Source: an uncultured Spirochaetales bacterium (GTDB taxonomy: Bacteria; Spirochaetota; Spirochaetia; Sphaerochaetales; Sphaerochaetaceae). Taken from it: a stretch of DNA of 46,720 nucleotides. The DNA lies in NCBI GenBank assembly GCA_944390865.1, contig CALXRC010000016.1, positions 1-46,720 on the forward strand. The letters run 5' to 3'. A program made the position numbers and the translations under genes. Of the stretch, positions 25,066-34,325 are shown piece by piece (the first letter of the stretch is position 1; each line of letters begins with the position of its first letter). The notes beneath the pieces were generated by a model. It worked only from the letters and a program-made list of their open reading frames with translations, was not told where the DNA came from and did not search any database.

Positions 25066-25665
25066 TTACAATGACGCAAGCAGGCTGTTGAGTTTTCTTA
25101 CAGCCTTTCCCCTATGTGAATACCTGTCCTTTTCCTCGTCCGAGAGCTGGCTTGCCGTCAGCCCTGTGTCTTCCACAATGAAGACAGGATCATAGCCGAA
25201 GCCGTGAAGGCCTGCCGGCTGCAGGGCGATGGAGCCTTCCACAGTTTCCTGCACGATATAGATGCGGTCAGCTGAGAGCATGAGAGTGCAGGCGGATACA
25301 AAGCGGGCAGTGCGGTCCGTCCTGCCTTTCATCTCGTCAAGCAGCATCATGTACTGCTCCCTGCTTGTGAGCTTCCTTTCATCTGTACAGCCATAACGGG
25401 CGGTGTGGATGCCGGGCCGTCCTCCGAGCGCGTCGACAACAAGCCCTGAATCATCTGCCAGCACCGGCGCTCTGACAATGTCGTATAAGGCCCTGGCTTT
25501 GATCAGCGAGTTTTCTATGAAGCTTGAGCCGTTCTCGTCGGGATCAAAGCTCAGGCCTTCCTCACAGGGCAGCGTGATAGTCACGCCGTCCATTATCAGA
25601 CGCTGCATCTCAGCTTTCTTGTGGCTGTTTGATGAGGCGAAATATATCTTCTCTATTCTGTTCAT
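25066..25665 (-). CDS. rdgB: XTP/dITP diphosphatase (RdgB/HAM1 family)
   Basis: House-cleaning nucleotide pyrophosphatase removing dITP/XTP from the pool. Family motifs: IYFASSNSHKKAEMQRL (N-terminal SxN-x2-K), SFIENSLIKARAL, VLADDSGLVVDALGGRPGIHTARYG and HGFGYDPVFIV, SHRGKAV. The family N-terminus maps to ATG 25665 (MNRIEKIYFASSN). The frame continues upstream to 25758 but that part overlaps the preceding gene and its promoter. No ribosome site; the -10 TATATT ends 7 nt before ATG 25665. Confidence 0.94.
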   Translation of the reverse strand: MNRIEKIYFASSNSHKKAEMQRLIMDGVTITLPCEEGLSFDPDENGSSFIENSLIKARALYDIVRAPVLADDSGLVVDALGGRPGIHTARYGCTDERKLTSREQYMMLLDEMKGRTDRTARFVSACTLMLSADRIYIVQETVEGSIALQPAGLHGFGYDPVFIVEDTGLTASQLSDEEKDRYSHRGKAVRKLNSLLASL

Positions 25666-25672
25666 ATCACTA

Positions 25673-25701
25673 AATATAGGGCTTAAGAAGACTTTCGTTA
25701 A
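25673..25701 (-). promoter_or_regulatory. Promoter of rdgB, predicted leaderless
   Basis: TTAACG (25696-25701) and TATATT (25673-25678) are separated by 17 nt on the minus strand. The -10 is 7 nt from ATG 25665, so transcription should begin at the start codon. It lies in the short gap after the helix-turn-helix gene. Confidence 0.6.
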
Positions 25702-25708
25702 GCCGGAA

Positions 25709-26755
25709 TCATGTCTCGGCACAGGAGGAGAGAATCTTTTCCAGCTTCTCCTTCTCATCCCTTATCGCCTTGCTGACTGTTGACGGGCAGACGTCGATCA
25801 GCTTTGCGATGTCGCGCACGGAAAGATGGCATTTCAGCTGGGCGATTGAGCTGCACTTCGCGTGAAGGCGCTCAATGCACTTGTCTCTGAGAATTCGCAG
25901 CTCTTCCTTCTTCTCCGGCTCGCCTTCATTTTCATATGCATTGGCAAGGGCCGCAAGCCTGCTGTAGTGATGATTCCTGATTTCCCTTGCTTCCTCCTGC
26001 CGCCTTTTCAGCTTCAGTCTTGCTTCATGGCGGAAAGACTCAAAGGCCAGAAGGTATTCCTCATCTTCTCCCAGCACTGAAGCCAGATGGGACAGTATGT
26101 CTGCACTGAAGTCCTCTCCGGTTGCCATCAGCAGGATGAGGAAGTTTCTGCGGCACAGCAGGTTCCTCAGGTGGGAATATATCCTGGACAGTTTCTGGTC
26201 ACAGAACTGCTTTGCCGGCGGCACGTGCGAGACTATTGCATTGAAGCACTCCTTGAGTGAGGTGAAAGTCAGCCTGTCCGCTTTATCTTTGCTTTCATAG
26301 AACGCTTCGCGTGCGCCTGTGCTGCTTTCAAAGGACTCAACGACGTATTCCGGCTCAGGGGCAAAGAGTTCTCCGGCCCAGTTCCTGAACGAGAATGAAT
26401 TGAAATAGATGCTTTCGCGGTTGCGCTCTTCCTGCTGCCTGATGTAGATTGCCCTGGCTCTGGTCCTGATTATCAGCGTCAAGTAACTGATGTAGTCGGT
26501 TTTCTGGCTGATGCGGAAGGAAAAGATCAGCCTTTCCAGATTCGGCTGGATGGACAGATAAATCGGCGCGATGTTGTCGCTGCTTATCAGCAGCCAGCTG
26601 CGCGCGATTGTGTAGATAAGTTCTTCTGTCTTTCTTTTCACATACTCATACTCAGCTGAGTAGTCCTGTCCAAGGGCTCTGAGAGAAAACATCAGCGACA
26701 GCTTCTGCTCAAGAATCTTTCTCTCCCTGGTAGATATAATTGATTTCTGCTGCAT
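25709..26755 (-). CDS. Helix-turn-helix DNA-binding protein, possibly sigma-factor-like
   Basis: A 348-residue, helix-rich, charged protein. The C-terminal end carries a helix-turn-helix, LSVRDIAKLIDVCPSTVSKAIRDEKEKLEKIL (about 310-342), resembling RpoN- or sigma-region-4-like motifs. The segment RISQKTDYISYLTLIIRTRARAIYIRQQEERNRESI (about 78-113) recalls sigma region 2 but is not convincing. The middle is coiled-coil-prone (KRRQEEAREIRNHHYSRLAALANAYENEGEPEKKEELR). No family named. AAGGAGG lies 5 nt before the ATG. Lies between the DHH phosphoesterase and rdgB on the same strand. Confidence 0.75.
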   Translation of the reverse strand: MQQKSIISTRERKILEQKLSLMFSLRALGQDYSAEYEYVKRKTEELIYTIARSWLLISSDNIAPIYLSIQPNLERLIFSFRISQKTDYISYLTLIIRTRARAIYIRQQEERNRESIYFNSFSFRNWAGELFAPEPEYVVESFESSTGAREAFYESKDKADRLTFTSLKECFNAIVSHVPPAKQFCDQKLSRIYSHLRNLLCRRNFLILLMATGEDFSADILSHLASVLGEDEEYLLAFESFRHEARLKLKRRQEEAREIRNHHYSRLAALANAYENEGEPEKKEELRILRDKCIERLHAKCSSIAQLKCHLSVRDIAKLIDVCPSTVSKAIRDEKEKLEKILSSCAET

Positions 26756-26846
26756 GACAGCCTCCTTTTGGGAAGCTGCAATGCAGGAAAAATGCCACAG
26801 GGCATATCACTTTGAAATGCAGGCAGTTATGAGGAAACGTAAAACT

Positions 26847-27833
26847 TCACAGCAGGCTGCTGAGATCTCTGATCACAAGATCCATGACCTCATCAAGCCT
26901 TCCTCTCATCATTGCTCCTGCGGCATACATGTGGCCGCCTCCGCCGTGTGCTGAGGCAAAGGCTCCGATATCAATGCCGCTTTTGTTCTTGCTTCTCATG
27001 CCGATTTCCACAAAGCCGTCCTTTTCCTTGAAAAAGAGGACAACCCTGACGCCGCTGACCTGAAGCAGCTGGCTGTAGACGTCATCCGCGGGCTTGCCTT
27101 CGACAACGTCATCCGCCTTCTGATATGTATACAGCAGGCGGCCGGAGAAGGCTGATCTCACACGCTGTATCAGCGTGCTGACAAAGCTGAAGTAGGCAAG
27201 CGGCTTTCCGTCATGCATCTCATCGTAGATCACATAGGGGGAGACTCCCTGATCCACGAGATGTGAGACGCGGCGCAGCGTCTCTCCTCCGTTTCTTTCG
27301 CTGAGGAAGTGGAAAAAGCCCGTGTCCGTGGCAAAGCCTTTGTAGATGTACAAGGCAAGCTCATAGTCAAGCTCAACTGAGAGGCTTTCTCTCAGATGGT
27401 CTATTATCAGGCTTGTCGAGACTGAGGCGCTTTTGATGTACATGAGTTCAGGGGAGGTGAACTGCTCTCCCGATGAGTGATGATCAAAGACAATTGTCTT
27501 TGCGCCTCTGAAGGGCAGAATGACGCTGCCGGGACGGTCAAAGGTTGAGCAGTCAACCACAACGACCAGAGGCCGGCGCTCTGCCAGACCTTCAGGAACG
27601 GCTGTCAGGAACTCTTTCTCATATGCCCTGATCTCATCGCGCGTGAACGGGCCCTCATTGAGCAGCGTCACGCTTTTGCCCAGCTGGGTGAAGATGCGGC
27701 GGCAGGCAAGCTGTGAGAAGATGCAGTCTCCGTCAGGTGAACTGTGGCCTATGACGACAATCTCTTCTGCCTCTCTCACGGCATCAAGAATGCTCTGGCT
27801 GATGGGTGTGTAAATCTGGTCAATCATACGCAT
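26847..27833 (-). CDS. DHH-family phosphoesterase (NrnA/RecJ-like, bifunctional oligoribonuclease/pAp phosphatase type)
   Basis: Motifs of the DHH superfamily: VVIGHSSPDGDCIFSQ (metal ligands), VVVVDCSTFDRPG, TIVFDHHSSGEQFT (the DHH motif), FATDTGFFHF, and the DHHA1 end FASAHGGGGHMYAAGA. 328 residues fits NrnA, which degrades nanoRNAs and 3'-phosphoadenosine phosphate. Two ATGs six bases apart (27833, 27827) could start it, and neither has a ribosome site. It follows clpX by 43 bp, a gap filled by a dyad element. Confidence 0.9.
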   Translation of the reverse strand: MRMIDQIYTPISQSILDAVREAEEIVVIGHSSPDGDCIFSQLACRRIFTQLGKSVTLLNEGPFTRDEIRAYEKEFLTAVPEGLAERRPLVVVVDCSTFDRPGSVILPFRGAKTIVFDHHSSGEQFTSPELMYIKSASVSTSLIIDHLRESLSVELDYELALYIYKGFATDTGFFHFLSERNGGETLRRVSHLVDQGVSPYVIYDEMHDGKPLAYFSFVSTLIQRVRSAFSGRLLYTYQKADDVVEGKPADDVYSQLLQVSGVRVVLFFKEKDGFVEIGMRSKNKSGIDIGAFASAHGGGGHMYAAGAMMRGRLDEVMDLVIRDLSSLL

Positions 27834-27843
27834 AGATGTAAGA

Positions 27844-27870
27844 TGTCTGACACCTGGAGGATGTCAGACA
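27844..27870 (-). promoter_or_regulatory. Tandem TGTCNGACA palindromes between clpX and the DHH gene
   Basis: TGTCTGACA (27844-27852) and TGTCAGACA (27862-27870) are each 4+1+4 palindromes, 18 bp centre to centre, and together form a 9-bp inverted repeat. On the minus strand the upstream copy contains CTGACA as a possible -35, with a poor -10 (CATCTT) 16 nt on and the ATG soon after. It could be an operator overlapping a DHH promoter, or an RNA hairpin between clpX and the DHH gene; there is no T-run for termination. Confidence 0.45.
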
Positions 27871-27876
27871 CCTGAT

Positions 27877-29142
27877 TTATTCCGGCAGGCTGCCGGCTGA
27901 CTGGTCTGAGAGCTTTCCGCTCCTGTATGTTATGACAGGACAGCCGGCTCCCGTGACGCAGTCTGCTGTGATTGTGACTGTCTTGATGTCATGATCGGAA
28001 GGGACATCGTAGCTGATTCCCAGCATCAGGTTCTCCACGATGCTGCGGATGCCTCTGGCTCCCGTATTCTGATCAATTGCCGTCTGTGCGATGGCGTCAA
28101 TGGCATCATCAGTGAACTTCAGCTCGACGCCGTCAAGCGACATGCTGACGATGTACTGCTTCAGAATCGAGTTCTTGGGCTCAGTGATTATCCTCTTCAG
28201 GTCATCCTTTGTCAGGTTGTTCAGGCTGACGTGAATCGGGAGTCTTCCGATGAATTCCGGAATGAGGCCGAACTTGACCAGATCATCCGGATGAAGTTCC
28301 TTGAAAAGCTCTTCAAAGCTCTTGTCCTCGCTGCTGGTGACATCAGCGCCGAAGCCCATTGACTGATTTGCGACCCTGCGCTCGATGATCTTGTCCAGCC
28401 CGACAAAGGCTCCTCCGCAGATGAAGAGGATGTTGCTTGTATTGATTTTGAGCATCTCCTGATTCGGATGCTTTCTTCCTCCCTGAGGAGGAACGCTGGC
28501 AACAGTGCCTTCAATGATCTTCAGCAGGGCCTGCTGCACGCCTTCGCCGGATACATCGCGGGTGATCGAGACATTCTCTCCTTTCTTGGAGATCTTGTCG
28601 ATTTCATCGATGAAGATGATTCCGCGCTCTGCCTCTGCGATATTGTCATCAGCGGCCTGGATCAGCTTGAGGAGAATGTTCTCGACATCCTCTCCGACAT
28701 AGCCTGCCTCTGTCAGGGTAGTGGCATCCGCAATTGCAAACGGCACATTGAGTTTCTTGGCAAGAGTGCGGGCAAGCAGCGTCTTTCCTGTTCCGGTCGG
28801 TCCGATGAGCAGGACGTTTGACTTGTCGATTTCAATGTCAGCCTCAGCAATCTTGTCTGCGTACTTGACCCTCTTGTAGTGGTTGTACACAGCCACTGAC
28901 AGCACTTTCTTGGCTTCTTCCTGACCGATGACATACTGGTCCAGGTATTCCTTTATCTCGCGCGGGGTCGGAATCTCGTCAAGTTCGCTTGCCGAGCTTG
29001 ATGTCTTTGATGACTTGAGTATTTCCTGGCAGGTCTTCACGCATTCGTTGCAGATGGAGACATTGCCGGGACCGTGAATGATCTTTTCGACTTCGCTGGC
29101 ATCCCTGCCGCAGAATGAACATGTCCTGTATGATCTAGCCAT
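27877..29142 (-). CDS. clpX: ATP-dependent Clp protease ATP-binding subunit ClpX
   Basis: AAA+ unfoldase that feeds tagged proteins to ClpP. The N-terminal C4 zinc domain (CSFCG...ICNECV) binds adaptors. Walker A is [17 protein letters not shown], Walker B is [10 protein letters not shown], the pore loop region is [16 protein letters not shown], and the ClpP-contact IGF-type loop lies near [12 protein letters not shown]. 421 residues, normal length. AGGAAG precedes the ATG, which overlaps the clpP stop by 8 bp, so the two are translationally linked. Confidence 0.98.
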   Translation of the reverse strand: MARSYRTCSFCGRDASEVEKIIHGPGNVSICNECVKTCQEILKSSKTSSSASELDEIPTPREIKEYLDQYVIGQEEAKKVLSVAVYNHYKRVKYADKIAEADIEIDKSNVLLIGPTGTGKTLLARTLAKKLNVPFAIADATTLTEAGYVGEDVENILLKLIQAADDNIAEAERGIIFIDEIDKISKKGENVSITRDVSGEGVQQALLKIIEGTVASVPPQGGRKHPNQEMLKINTSNILFICGGAFVGLDKIIERRVANQSMGFGADVTSSEDKSFEELFKELHPDDLVKFGLIPEFIGRLPIHVSLNNLTKDDLKRIITEPKNSILKQYIVSMSLDGVELKFTDDAIDAIAQTAIDQNTGARGIRSIVENLMLGISYDVPSDHDIKTVTITADCVTGAGCPVITYRSGKLSDQSAGSLPE

Positions 29143-29746
29143 TTGTCTTCCTCATGACCCTGTCAACGATATTGAACTCAACGGCTTCATCAGCTGTCAT
29201 GTAGTAGTCGCGCTCAATGACAGAGGCAATCTCATCTGCAGACTTTCCTGTGTGGAAGCTCAGAATGGAGTTGAGGTTCTTCTTCAGGCGCTGGATTTCA
29301 TTGTTTGTGATGACAATATCTGTTGTCTGTCCCTCAGCGCCTCCGATGGGCTGATGAATCATGACCCTGGCATTAGGCAGGATAGAGCGCTTTCCCGCTG
29401 TTCCTCCGGCAAGGATGATGCTTGCCATCGAGCAGGCCTGACCAAAGCAGATTGTGTTCACATCACACTTGATGTACTGCATTGTGTCATAGATAGCCAG
29501 CCCGGCAGTCACTGAACCGCCCGGGCTGTTGATGTACAGGTTGATATCTTTCTTCGGATTCTCGCTTTCCAGGAAGATGAGCTGGGCGACGATCAGGTCT
29601 GCCATGTCATCGCGGATCTCGCCGTCAAGGAAGATGATCCTGTCCTTGAGCAGGCGGGAAAAGATATCATACTGACGTTCTCCGGCTCCCGACTGTTCGA
29701 CAACATAGGGAACCAGAGTATTGAGTTTTATGTCTGTATTTGACAA
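29135..29746 (-). CDS. clpP: ATP-dependent Clp protease proteolytic subunit ClpP
   Basis: Serine protease forming the tetradecameric barrel used by ClpX. Catalytic Ser is in [16 protein letters not shown], His in [11 protein letters not shown] and Asp in [26 protein letters not shown] is the oxyanion-loop region. 203 residues. The start is TTG 29746, chosen because AGGAG lies 6 nt upstream and no ATG is available at the family N-terminus. Lies 12 nt after tig in a tig-clpP-clpX operon. Confidence 0.98.
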   Translation of the reverse strand: MSNTDIKLNTLVPYVVEQSGAGERQYDIFSRLLKDRIIFLDGEIRDDMADLIVAQLIFLESENPKKDINLYINSPGGSVTAGLAIYDTMQYIKCDVNTICFGQACSMASIILAGGTAGKRSILPNARVMIHQPIGGAEGQTTDIVITNNEIQRLKKNLNSILSFHTGKSADEIASVIERDYYMTADEAVEFNIVDRVMRKTNG

Positions 29747-29758
29747 TTCAAGCTCCTG

Positions 29759-31174
29759 TTATTCTGTCTTTGTCTCTTCTTCTGACTTTCCGGCATTTCC
29801 AGCTTTCTTCTGGTCTGCCTCTTCCATCAGCTTGTAGTAGGCATCAAGATAGTCAGAGAAGGAGAGCACATCACCTGTCTTGTTGAAGGTGTTGTTCTCA
29901 ATTAGATAATCAGGAATCTTCTCAAATTCAAGACTGTCCCTGATTTCTTCCTGAGCTCTCTTCTTTGTATCCTCATCCAGAGTGTCAATCTTGTTGTCTG
30001 CATAGGCCTTCTCAAGCTCTTCGTCAGAGACAGTGACGACATGCTCCTGCTGGATTGCATTCATGATGACCTGCTGTCTGAGGCCTTCCTCAGCTCTCTG
30101 GCTGAGCATGCTTCTCAGGTACATTGCCATCGGATCATTTGCCTGGATGAGCTTCTCGATATCCTCATTTGTCCTTCCGATCTGGCGCAGGTAGCTTCTC
30201 ATCTCGTTTTCGATTGCGAAGTCCTTCATTGACTGCGGAATGACAAACTCGCTGCTTTCCTCAAGTGCTGTGAAGAGCTTGAGGTACTTCTCGTTCTTTG
30301 AGTAGTTGTCAAGCTGGCCTTCAAGATCCTTGCGGATGCTGTCTTTCAGATCCTGGACAGTCTTGTACTCTTCCTTGATGTCCTGTGCAAAGTCATCATC
30401 GACTTCAGGAAGCACTCTTTCCTTGACCTTTGTCATCTTGACAGAAAGGGTGACTGTCCTGCCGCGGAGGCTGCTGTCAGACTCATCCTCACCGTATGTC
30501 TTTGTGATTGTCTTGCTGTCTCCGGCCTTCATGCCCTTGAGATCCTCGTCAATCTTGTACTGGTTGTAGGAAGAGCCGAGAGTGAAGGTGAAGTCATTTC
30601 TTCTTGTGCTTTCGATCTCAGCGCCGTTCTCATCCAGCTCGCAGTAGTCGACTGTGACAATGTCCTTGTCAGCAGCGGCTCCGTCCTTTGTGAGGATGTC
30701 TGCGTTCTGCTCTCTCAGGGATTCGATTTCCTTGCTGATATCCTCATCCTTGACTTCTGCGTTCAGGACGTCGAAGCTGAGGCCCTTGTACTGGCCGAGC
30801 TTGACTGCGGGGAACACGTCATAGACGATTGTGGCAGTGATGTCCTTGTCCTTCACGAAAGGCTTGAGGGCTTCTTCGTTTTCAATAACAGGCTTTGCGT
30901 AGGCAAGGGGCTGATCTGCGAACTCAAGCTTCTTGACCTCAGATTCGAAATTGTCGTTGATCAGGTCGTATGTGACTTCTTCCCTCACATAGTCGCCGAT
31001 CTGGCGCTCAACGATGCTCACCGGGGTCTTTCCCTTTCTGAAGCCCTTGAAAGTCATTTCTTTCGCGTACTTGGCAAGCCTGCTTTTGTAGGCATCTTCG
31101 ATAACAGAAGCCTGAATTGTCATTGTCAGGGCTTTCTGTGAGTTTTCTCTTGCTTCCACTTTAATGTCAGCCAT
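29759..31174 (-). CDS. tig: Trigger factor
   Basis: Ribosome-associated chaperone and peptidyl-prolyl isomerase. The ribosome-binding signature GFRKGKTPVSIVERQ lies at about 44-58, followed by an FKBP-like domain (DIVTVDYCELDENGAEIESTRRNDFTFTLGSS, about 165-245) and the helical C-terminal arms. It ends in an acidic/lysine tail (KAGNAGKSEEETKTE). 471 residues. AAGGAC lies 8 nt before the ATG. First gene of the tig-clpP-clpX operon with its own strong promoter. Confidence 0.97.
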   Translation of the reverse strand: MADIKVEARENSQKALTMTIQASVIEDAYKSRLAKYAKEMTFKGFRKGKTPVSIVERQIGDYVREEVTYDLINDNFESEVKKLEFADQPLAYAKPVIENEEALKPFVKDKDITATIVYDVFPAVKLGQYKGLSFDVLNAEVKDEDISKEIESLREQNADILTKDGAAADKDIVTVDYCELDENGAEIESTRRNDFTFTLGSSYNQYKIDEDLKGMKAGDSKTITKTYGEDESDSSLRGRTVTLSVKMTKVKERVLPEVDDDFAQDIKEEYKTVQDLKDSIRKDLEGQLDNYSKNEKYLKLFTALEESSEFVIPQSMKDFAIENEMRSYLRQIGRTNEDIEKLIQANDPMAMYLRSMLSQRAEEGLRQQVIMNAIQQEHVVTVSDEELEKAYADNKIDTLDEDTKKRAQEEIRDSLEFEKIPDYLIENNTFNKTGDVLSFSDYLDAYYKLMEEADQKKAGNAGKSEEETKTE

Positions 31175-31212
31175 CTTAAACCGTCCTTGTATTTCTTTGT
31201 TCTTAATAATTT

Positions 31213-31240
31213 AAATTATCTGCCATAGGCAACTTGTCAA
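31213..31240 (-). promoter_or_regulatory. Promoter of tig-clpP-clpX
   Basis: A consensus TTGACA (31235-31240) and TAATTT (31213-31218) are separated by 16 nt on the minus strand. The leader is about 30 nt and carries the tig ribosome site. The -35 lies within 15 bp of the upstream decarboxylase stop codon, so read-through is also possible. Confidence 0.7.
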
Positions 31241-31254
31241 ATATAGCAGAATGG

Positions 31255-32715
31255 TCAGCTTTTGTCACCTGCGCCCCTCAGCGCGCTGCACGAAGTTCTG
31301 ATCCTTTCTATCAGCGCATCAATATGAGAGTGCGAGAGAGCGGGATTGAGCAGCGTGAACTTGAGCATGACGCGGCCGTTCATGACTGTCTGTCCGATGA
31401 CTGTTCCCTGGCTCAGCAGGGCTCTCCTGACCTTTCTGTTCGCTTCATCCCCGTCCCTGAGCGCAAAGACGACAGAGCTCAGGACAGGCGGCACAGGCGC
31501 CAGAAAATCACTGTCGCACGAGATTTTCGAGTAAAAGTACTGTGCATTTCCGATCACGCGCGAAATGATATCGTCAAAGCCTTTTCTTCCCCTTGTCAGG
31601 AAGCTGAAGAAGACCTTGAGCGCATCAGCCCTTCTTGTCGTCTGCATGGACTTGCCGACAAGATTGACATAGCCGTCCTCTTCATCTTCTTCTCTGTTGA
31701 GGTAGTCAGCATGCAGCTGGAAGGCATCAAGCATCGAGGCCTCTTTCACAAGCACGGCTGAGCAGCTGATCGGCAGAAGGAACATCTTGTGAAAGTCCAC
31801 TGTGATGGAGTCTGCAAGCGAGAGGTCGCCTGTGCGCTCACGGTATCTGCTGCTCATTACGGCTCCTGAGCCATAGGCTGCATCCGCATGAAGCATGAGG
31901 CCGTATCTGTCTGCAAGGCGGCGCAGGGCACAGATGTCGTCAACCGAGCCGAAGTCCGTCGTGCCTATTGTCGCGACAATGCAGAAGGGCAGCAGTCCGG
32001 CTGCTGTATCCCTTTCAATGATTTTCTCCGCTTTCTCAATGTCGATGCGGCACAGGCTGTCAACAGGAAGCTTGACGACTGCATCATAGCCGAGGCCCAG
32101 CATGTGGCAGGCTTTGTCCATCGAGAAATGCGAAAGCTCAGAGGTATAAAGCCTCAGCGTCTGGTACTCAGGAGGATTGCCTTTTTTCTTCACGTCCCAG
32201 CCGAGCTTGCGGGCACACCAGGCATCACGCGCCATCATCACTGCACTGATGTTTGACTGGCTTCCGCCTGAAGTGAAGCAGCCGTCGGCTTTGTCATCAT
32301 AGCCGAACAGCTTTGTCAGAAGCCTGATTACGGCAAGCTCTACTTCAGTGGCTGCCGGGCTCTGATCCCAGCTGTCCATTGAGTTGTTGTAGATGCTTAT
32401 CATGAGTTCTGAGGCTATTGACTCAAGCATGGCAGGAGAGTGCAGGTGCGGCATGTAGTCCGTGCTCCAGGTTCTGAGCATGTGCGGCAGGATCTTCTCT
32501 TGTGTGAGTTCGAGCGCCCTGTCAAAGCCCAGGCCTTCCTCGGGCAGGAAGTCAATTAAGGAGATCATCTTCCTCAGTTCGTTCGGATCAATGCCTGAAA
32601 AGGCAGAGTCATCTGAGAAAGATGAGCTTACTGCCTCCCAGGTCCGGTCCAGCTCTCTCTTGAGTTCTGCCCTTGCTTCGGGCTCGTTTTTCAGGACTGT
32701 CCTACTTTCTGACAT
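31255..32715 (-). CDS. ddc: Pyridoxal-phosphate decarboxylase, probable L-2,4-diaminobutyrate decarboxylase
   Basis: Group II PLP decarboxylase of about 486 residues: FTSGGSQSNISAVMMARDAW, IVATIGTTDFGSVDDI, LMLHADAAYGSGAVMS (Asp binding the PLP nitrogen), and the PLP lysine in DSITVDFHKMFLLPISCSAV. The group also includes glutamate, aromatic and siderophore-type decarboxylases. Assignment to diaminobutyrate rests on the aminotransferase gene directly upstream. Product would be 1,3-diaminopropane. The start at ATG 32715 has AGG 9 nt upstream and overlaps the dat stop by 14 bp; TTG 32724 is the alternative. Confidence 0.85.
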   Translation of the reverse strand: MSESRTVLKNEPEARAELKRELDRTWEAVSSSFSDDSAFSGIDPNELRKMISLIDFLPEEGLGFDRALELTQEKILPHMLRTWSTDYMPHLHSPAMLESIASELMISIYNNSMDSWDQSPAATEVELAVIRLLTKLFGYDDKADGCFTSGGSQSNISAVMMARDAWCARKLGWDVKKKGNPPEYQTLRLYTSELSHFSMDKACHMLGLGYDAVVKLPVDSLCRIDIEKAEKIIERDTAAGLLPFCIVATIGTTDFGSVDDICALRRLADRYGLMLHADAAYGSGAVMSSRYRERTGDLSLADSITVDFHKMFLLPISCSAVLVKEASMLDAFQLHADYLNREEDEEDGYVNLVGKSMQTTRRADALKVFFSFLTRGRKGFDDIISRVIGNAQYFYSKISCDSDFLAPVPPVLSSVVFALRDGDEANRKVRRALLSQGTVIGQTVMNGRVMLKFTLLNPALSHSHIDALIERIRTSCSALRGAGDKS

Positions 32716-34057
32716 CAGCGTCAACCTGCTTTACGACACGATCGAAGACTGAGAGCATTGTGTCAATGTCTTCTCTTGTGACATTGAGCGCGCACAGACA
32801 TCTCATGACAGAGCCGTTTCTTCCGCCTTTTTCCATGACGAGTCTGTTTTCAAAGCACAGATGCTGGACTCTTGCCGCTATCTCTCCGGAAGCCGCAGGA
32901 TGTCCCATCAGATCCTTTTCTGCATTCGGGTCAATGAATTCAATGCCGAGCATCAGGCCCTTTCCCCTGACGTCTCCGATGATTGAGACTTCCTTCTGCA
33001 GCTTCTCGATGTGCTGTCTGATATATTCGCCTTTTGAGCCAACCTCATCGAGGAACTCCTTCTTCGTGACTGTTTCAAGCACGACTGTTCCTGCGGCCAT
33101 TGCCAGCTGGTTGCCCCTGAATGTGCCTGCATGCGCGCCGGCTGTCCATTTGTCAAGCTTTTTGTTGTAGATGACGACAGCCATCGGCTGTGAGCCTCCG
33201 ATTGCCTTGGAGGCAAGAATGACGTCAGGAGTGATTCCCGCATACTCAAAGGCGAAGAGACGGCCCGAGCGGCCCATTCCGCACTGGATCTCGTCGCAGA
33301 TCATAGGGATATCAAGCTCAGCAGTGACTCTTCTGACTGTCTGGAGGAATTTCTCCGGCACCGGAATGACTCCTCCTTCACCCTGAATCGCCTCAATGAT
33401 CACGGCTGCCGGTCTTGTGACTCCGCACTCCGGATCCTTGAGCATTCTCTCAAAATAGGCGCAGCAGGCATCAATTCCTGCCTGTCCGCCGAGTCCGAAA
33501 GGACAGCGGTAAGAGTAGGGCACTGGCATGAACTGAACCCCGGGCATAAGATTTGCCACATGATTCTTCGCATTCAGATTTCCCGTCAGGGCCAGTGCTC
33601 CGTGTCCCATTCCGTGATAGCCTCCGGAGAATGCGATTACTGTGCTTCTGCCAGTTGCTGTCTTGCACAGCTTGATGGCGGCATCAGTGGCATCTGTTCC
33701 GGAAGGAGAACAGAACTGTATTCTGGCGTTGTCTTTAAGGTCGCCCGGAAGATTGTCGAGGATTGTCTGAACAAAGCGGTCCTTAACCGGTGTTGTCAAA
33801 TCCAGAGTATGAAGCGGAGCATCGCTTTCGATAAGTTCAATCATTGCCCTGTTCACTTCATCGTTGTTATGGCCGAGAGCCAGGGTTCCCGCACCACAGA
33901 GGAAATCAAGGTACCTGTTTCCTTCCACATCTTCAACCCAGGAGCCCTTGGCCTTTTTCAGCGCAAACGGGAATTTCCTCGGATAGCTGCGAGCAGATGA
34001 TTCAAAATCGTTCTGACGCTCAATGTAGTACTGGTTTGACTGCTTTGTTTCGATCAT
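32702..34057 (-). CDS. dat: Diaminobutyrate--2-oxoglutarate aminotransferase
   Basis: Class III PLP aminotransferase converting aspartate-semialdehyde plus glutamate to L-2,4-diaminobutyrate. Motifs: YLDFLCGAGTLALGHNNDEV, FCSPSGTDATDAAIKL, AFSGGYHGMGHGALALTG, CDEIQCGMGRSGRLFAFEYAGITPDVILASKAIGG (PLP Asp and Lys) and HAGTFRGNQLAMAAG. 451 residues, as in the EctB/DABA-aminotransferase family. EctB is excluded in practice because no ectA/ectC follows; a decarboxylase does. AAGGA lies 4-5 nt before the ATG. Dat and Ddc form a two-gene operon for 1,3-diaminopropane, a precursor of norspermidine in some bacteria. Confidence 0.9.
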   Translation of the reverse strand: MIETKQSNQYYIERQNDFESSARSYPRKFPFALKKAKGSWVEDVEGNRYLDFLCGAGTLALGHNNDEVNRAMIELIESDAPLHTLDLTTPVKDRFVQTILDNLPGDLKDNARIQFCSPSGTDATDAAIKLCKTATGRSTVIAFSGGYHGMGHGALALTGNLNAKNHVANLMPGVQFMPVPYSYRCPFGLGGQAGIDACCAYFERMLKDPECGVTRPAAVIIEAIQGEGGVIPVPEKFLQTVRRVTAELDIPMICDEIQCGMGRSGRLFAFEYAGITPDVILASKAIGGSQPMAVVIYNKKLDKWTAGAHAGTFRGNQLAMAAGTVVLETVTKKEFLDEVGSKGEYIRQHIEKLQKEVSIIGDVRGKGLMLGIEFIDPNAEKDLMGHPAASGEIAARVQHLCFENRLVMEKGGRNGSVMRCLCALNVTREDIDTMLSVFDRVVKQVDADVRK

Positions 34058-34295
34058 TTCTTCCTTACGTCCTTATTCCATAAATTACCTGTTGTTTTTT
34101 TTTCAGTCTCAGCCTTATTCAAAAGCCTGTGCCAACGGCAGGAAGACTATTCTTAATGACTGCGCCTTGATATTATCAGCGATTTGTATTCTGGGAAAGA
34201 TGAAAAGAGAAAAAACGGGAAAAATTTTCTCTCTCCGTATTTTCTTTCAAGAAAATGAATAAATATGAAACATCTGAAAATCTTTCACAAAGGGC

Positions 34296-34325
34296 TTGCA
34301 CAAGGCGGCAGTTTGATGTTATAAG
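34296..34325 (+). promoter_or_regulatory. Promoter of a short terminated transcript
   Basis: TTGCAC (34296-34301) and TATAAG (34320-34325) are separated by 18 nt on the plus strand. It directs transcription toward the terminator at 34.4 kb, before the NlpC/P60 gene. Confidence 0.5.
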
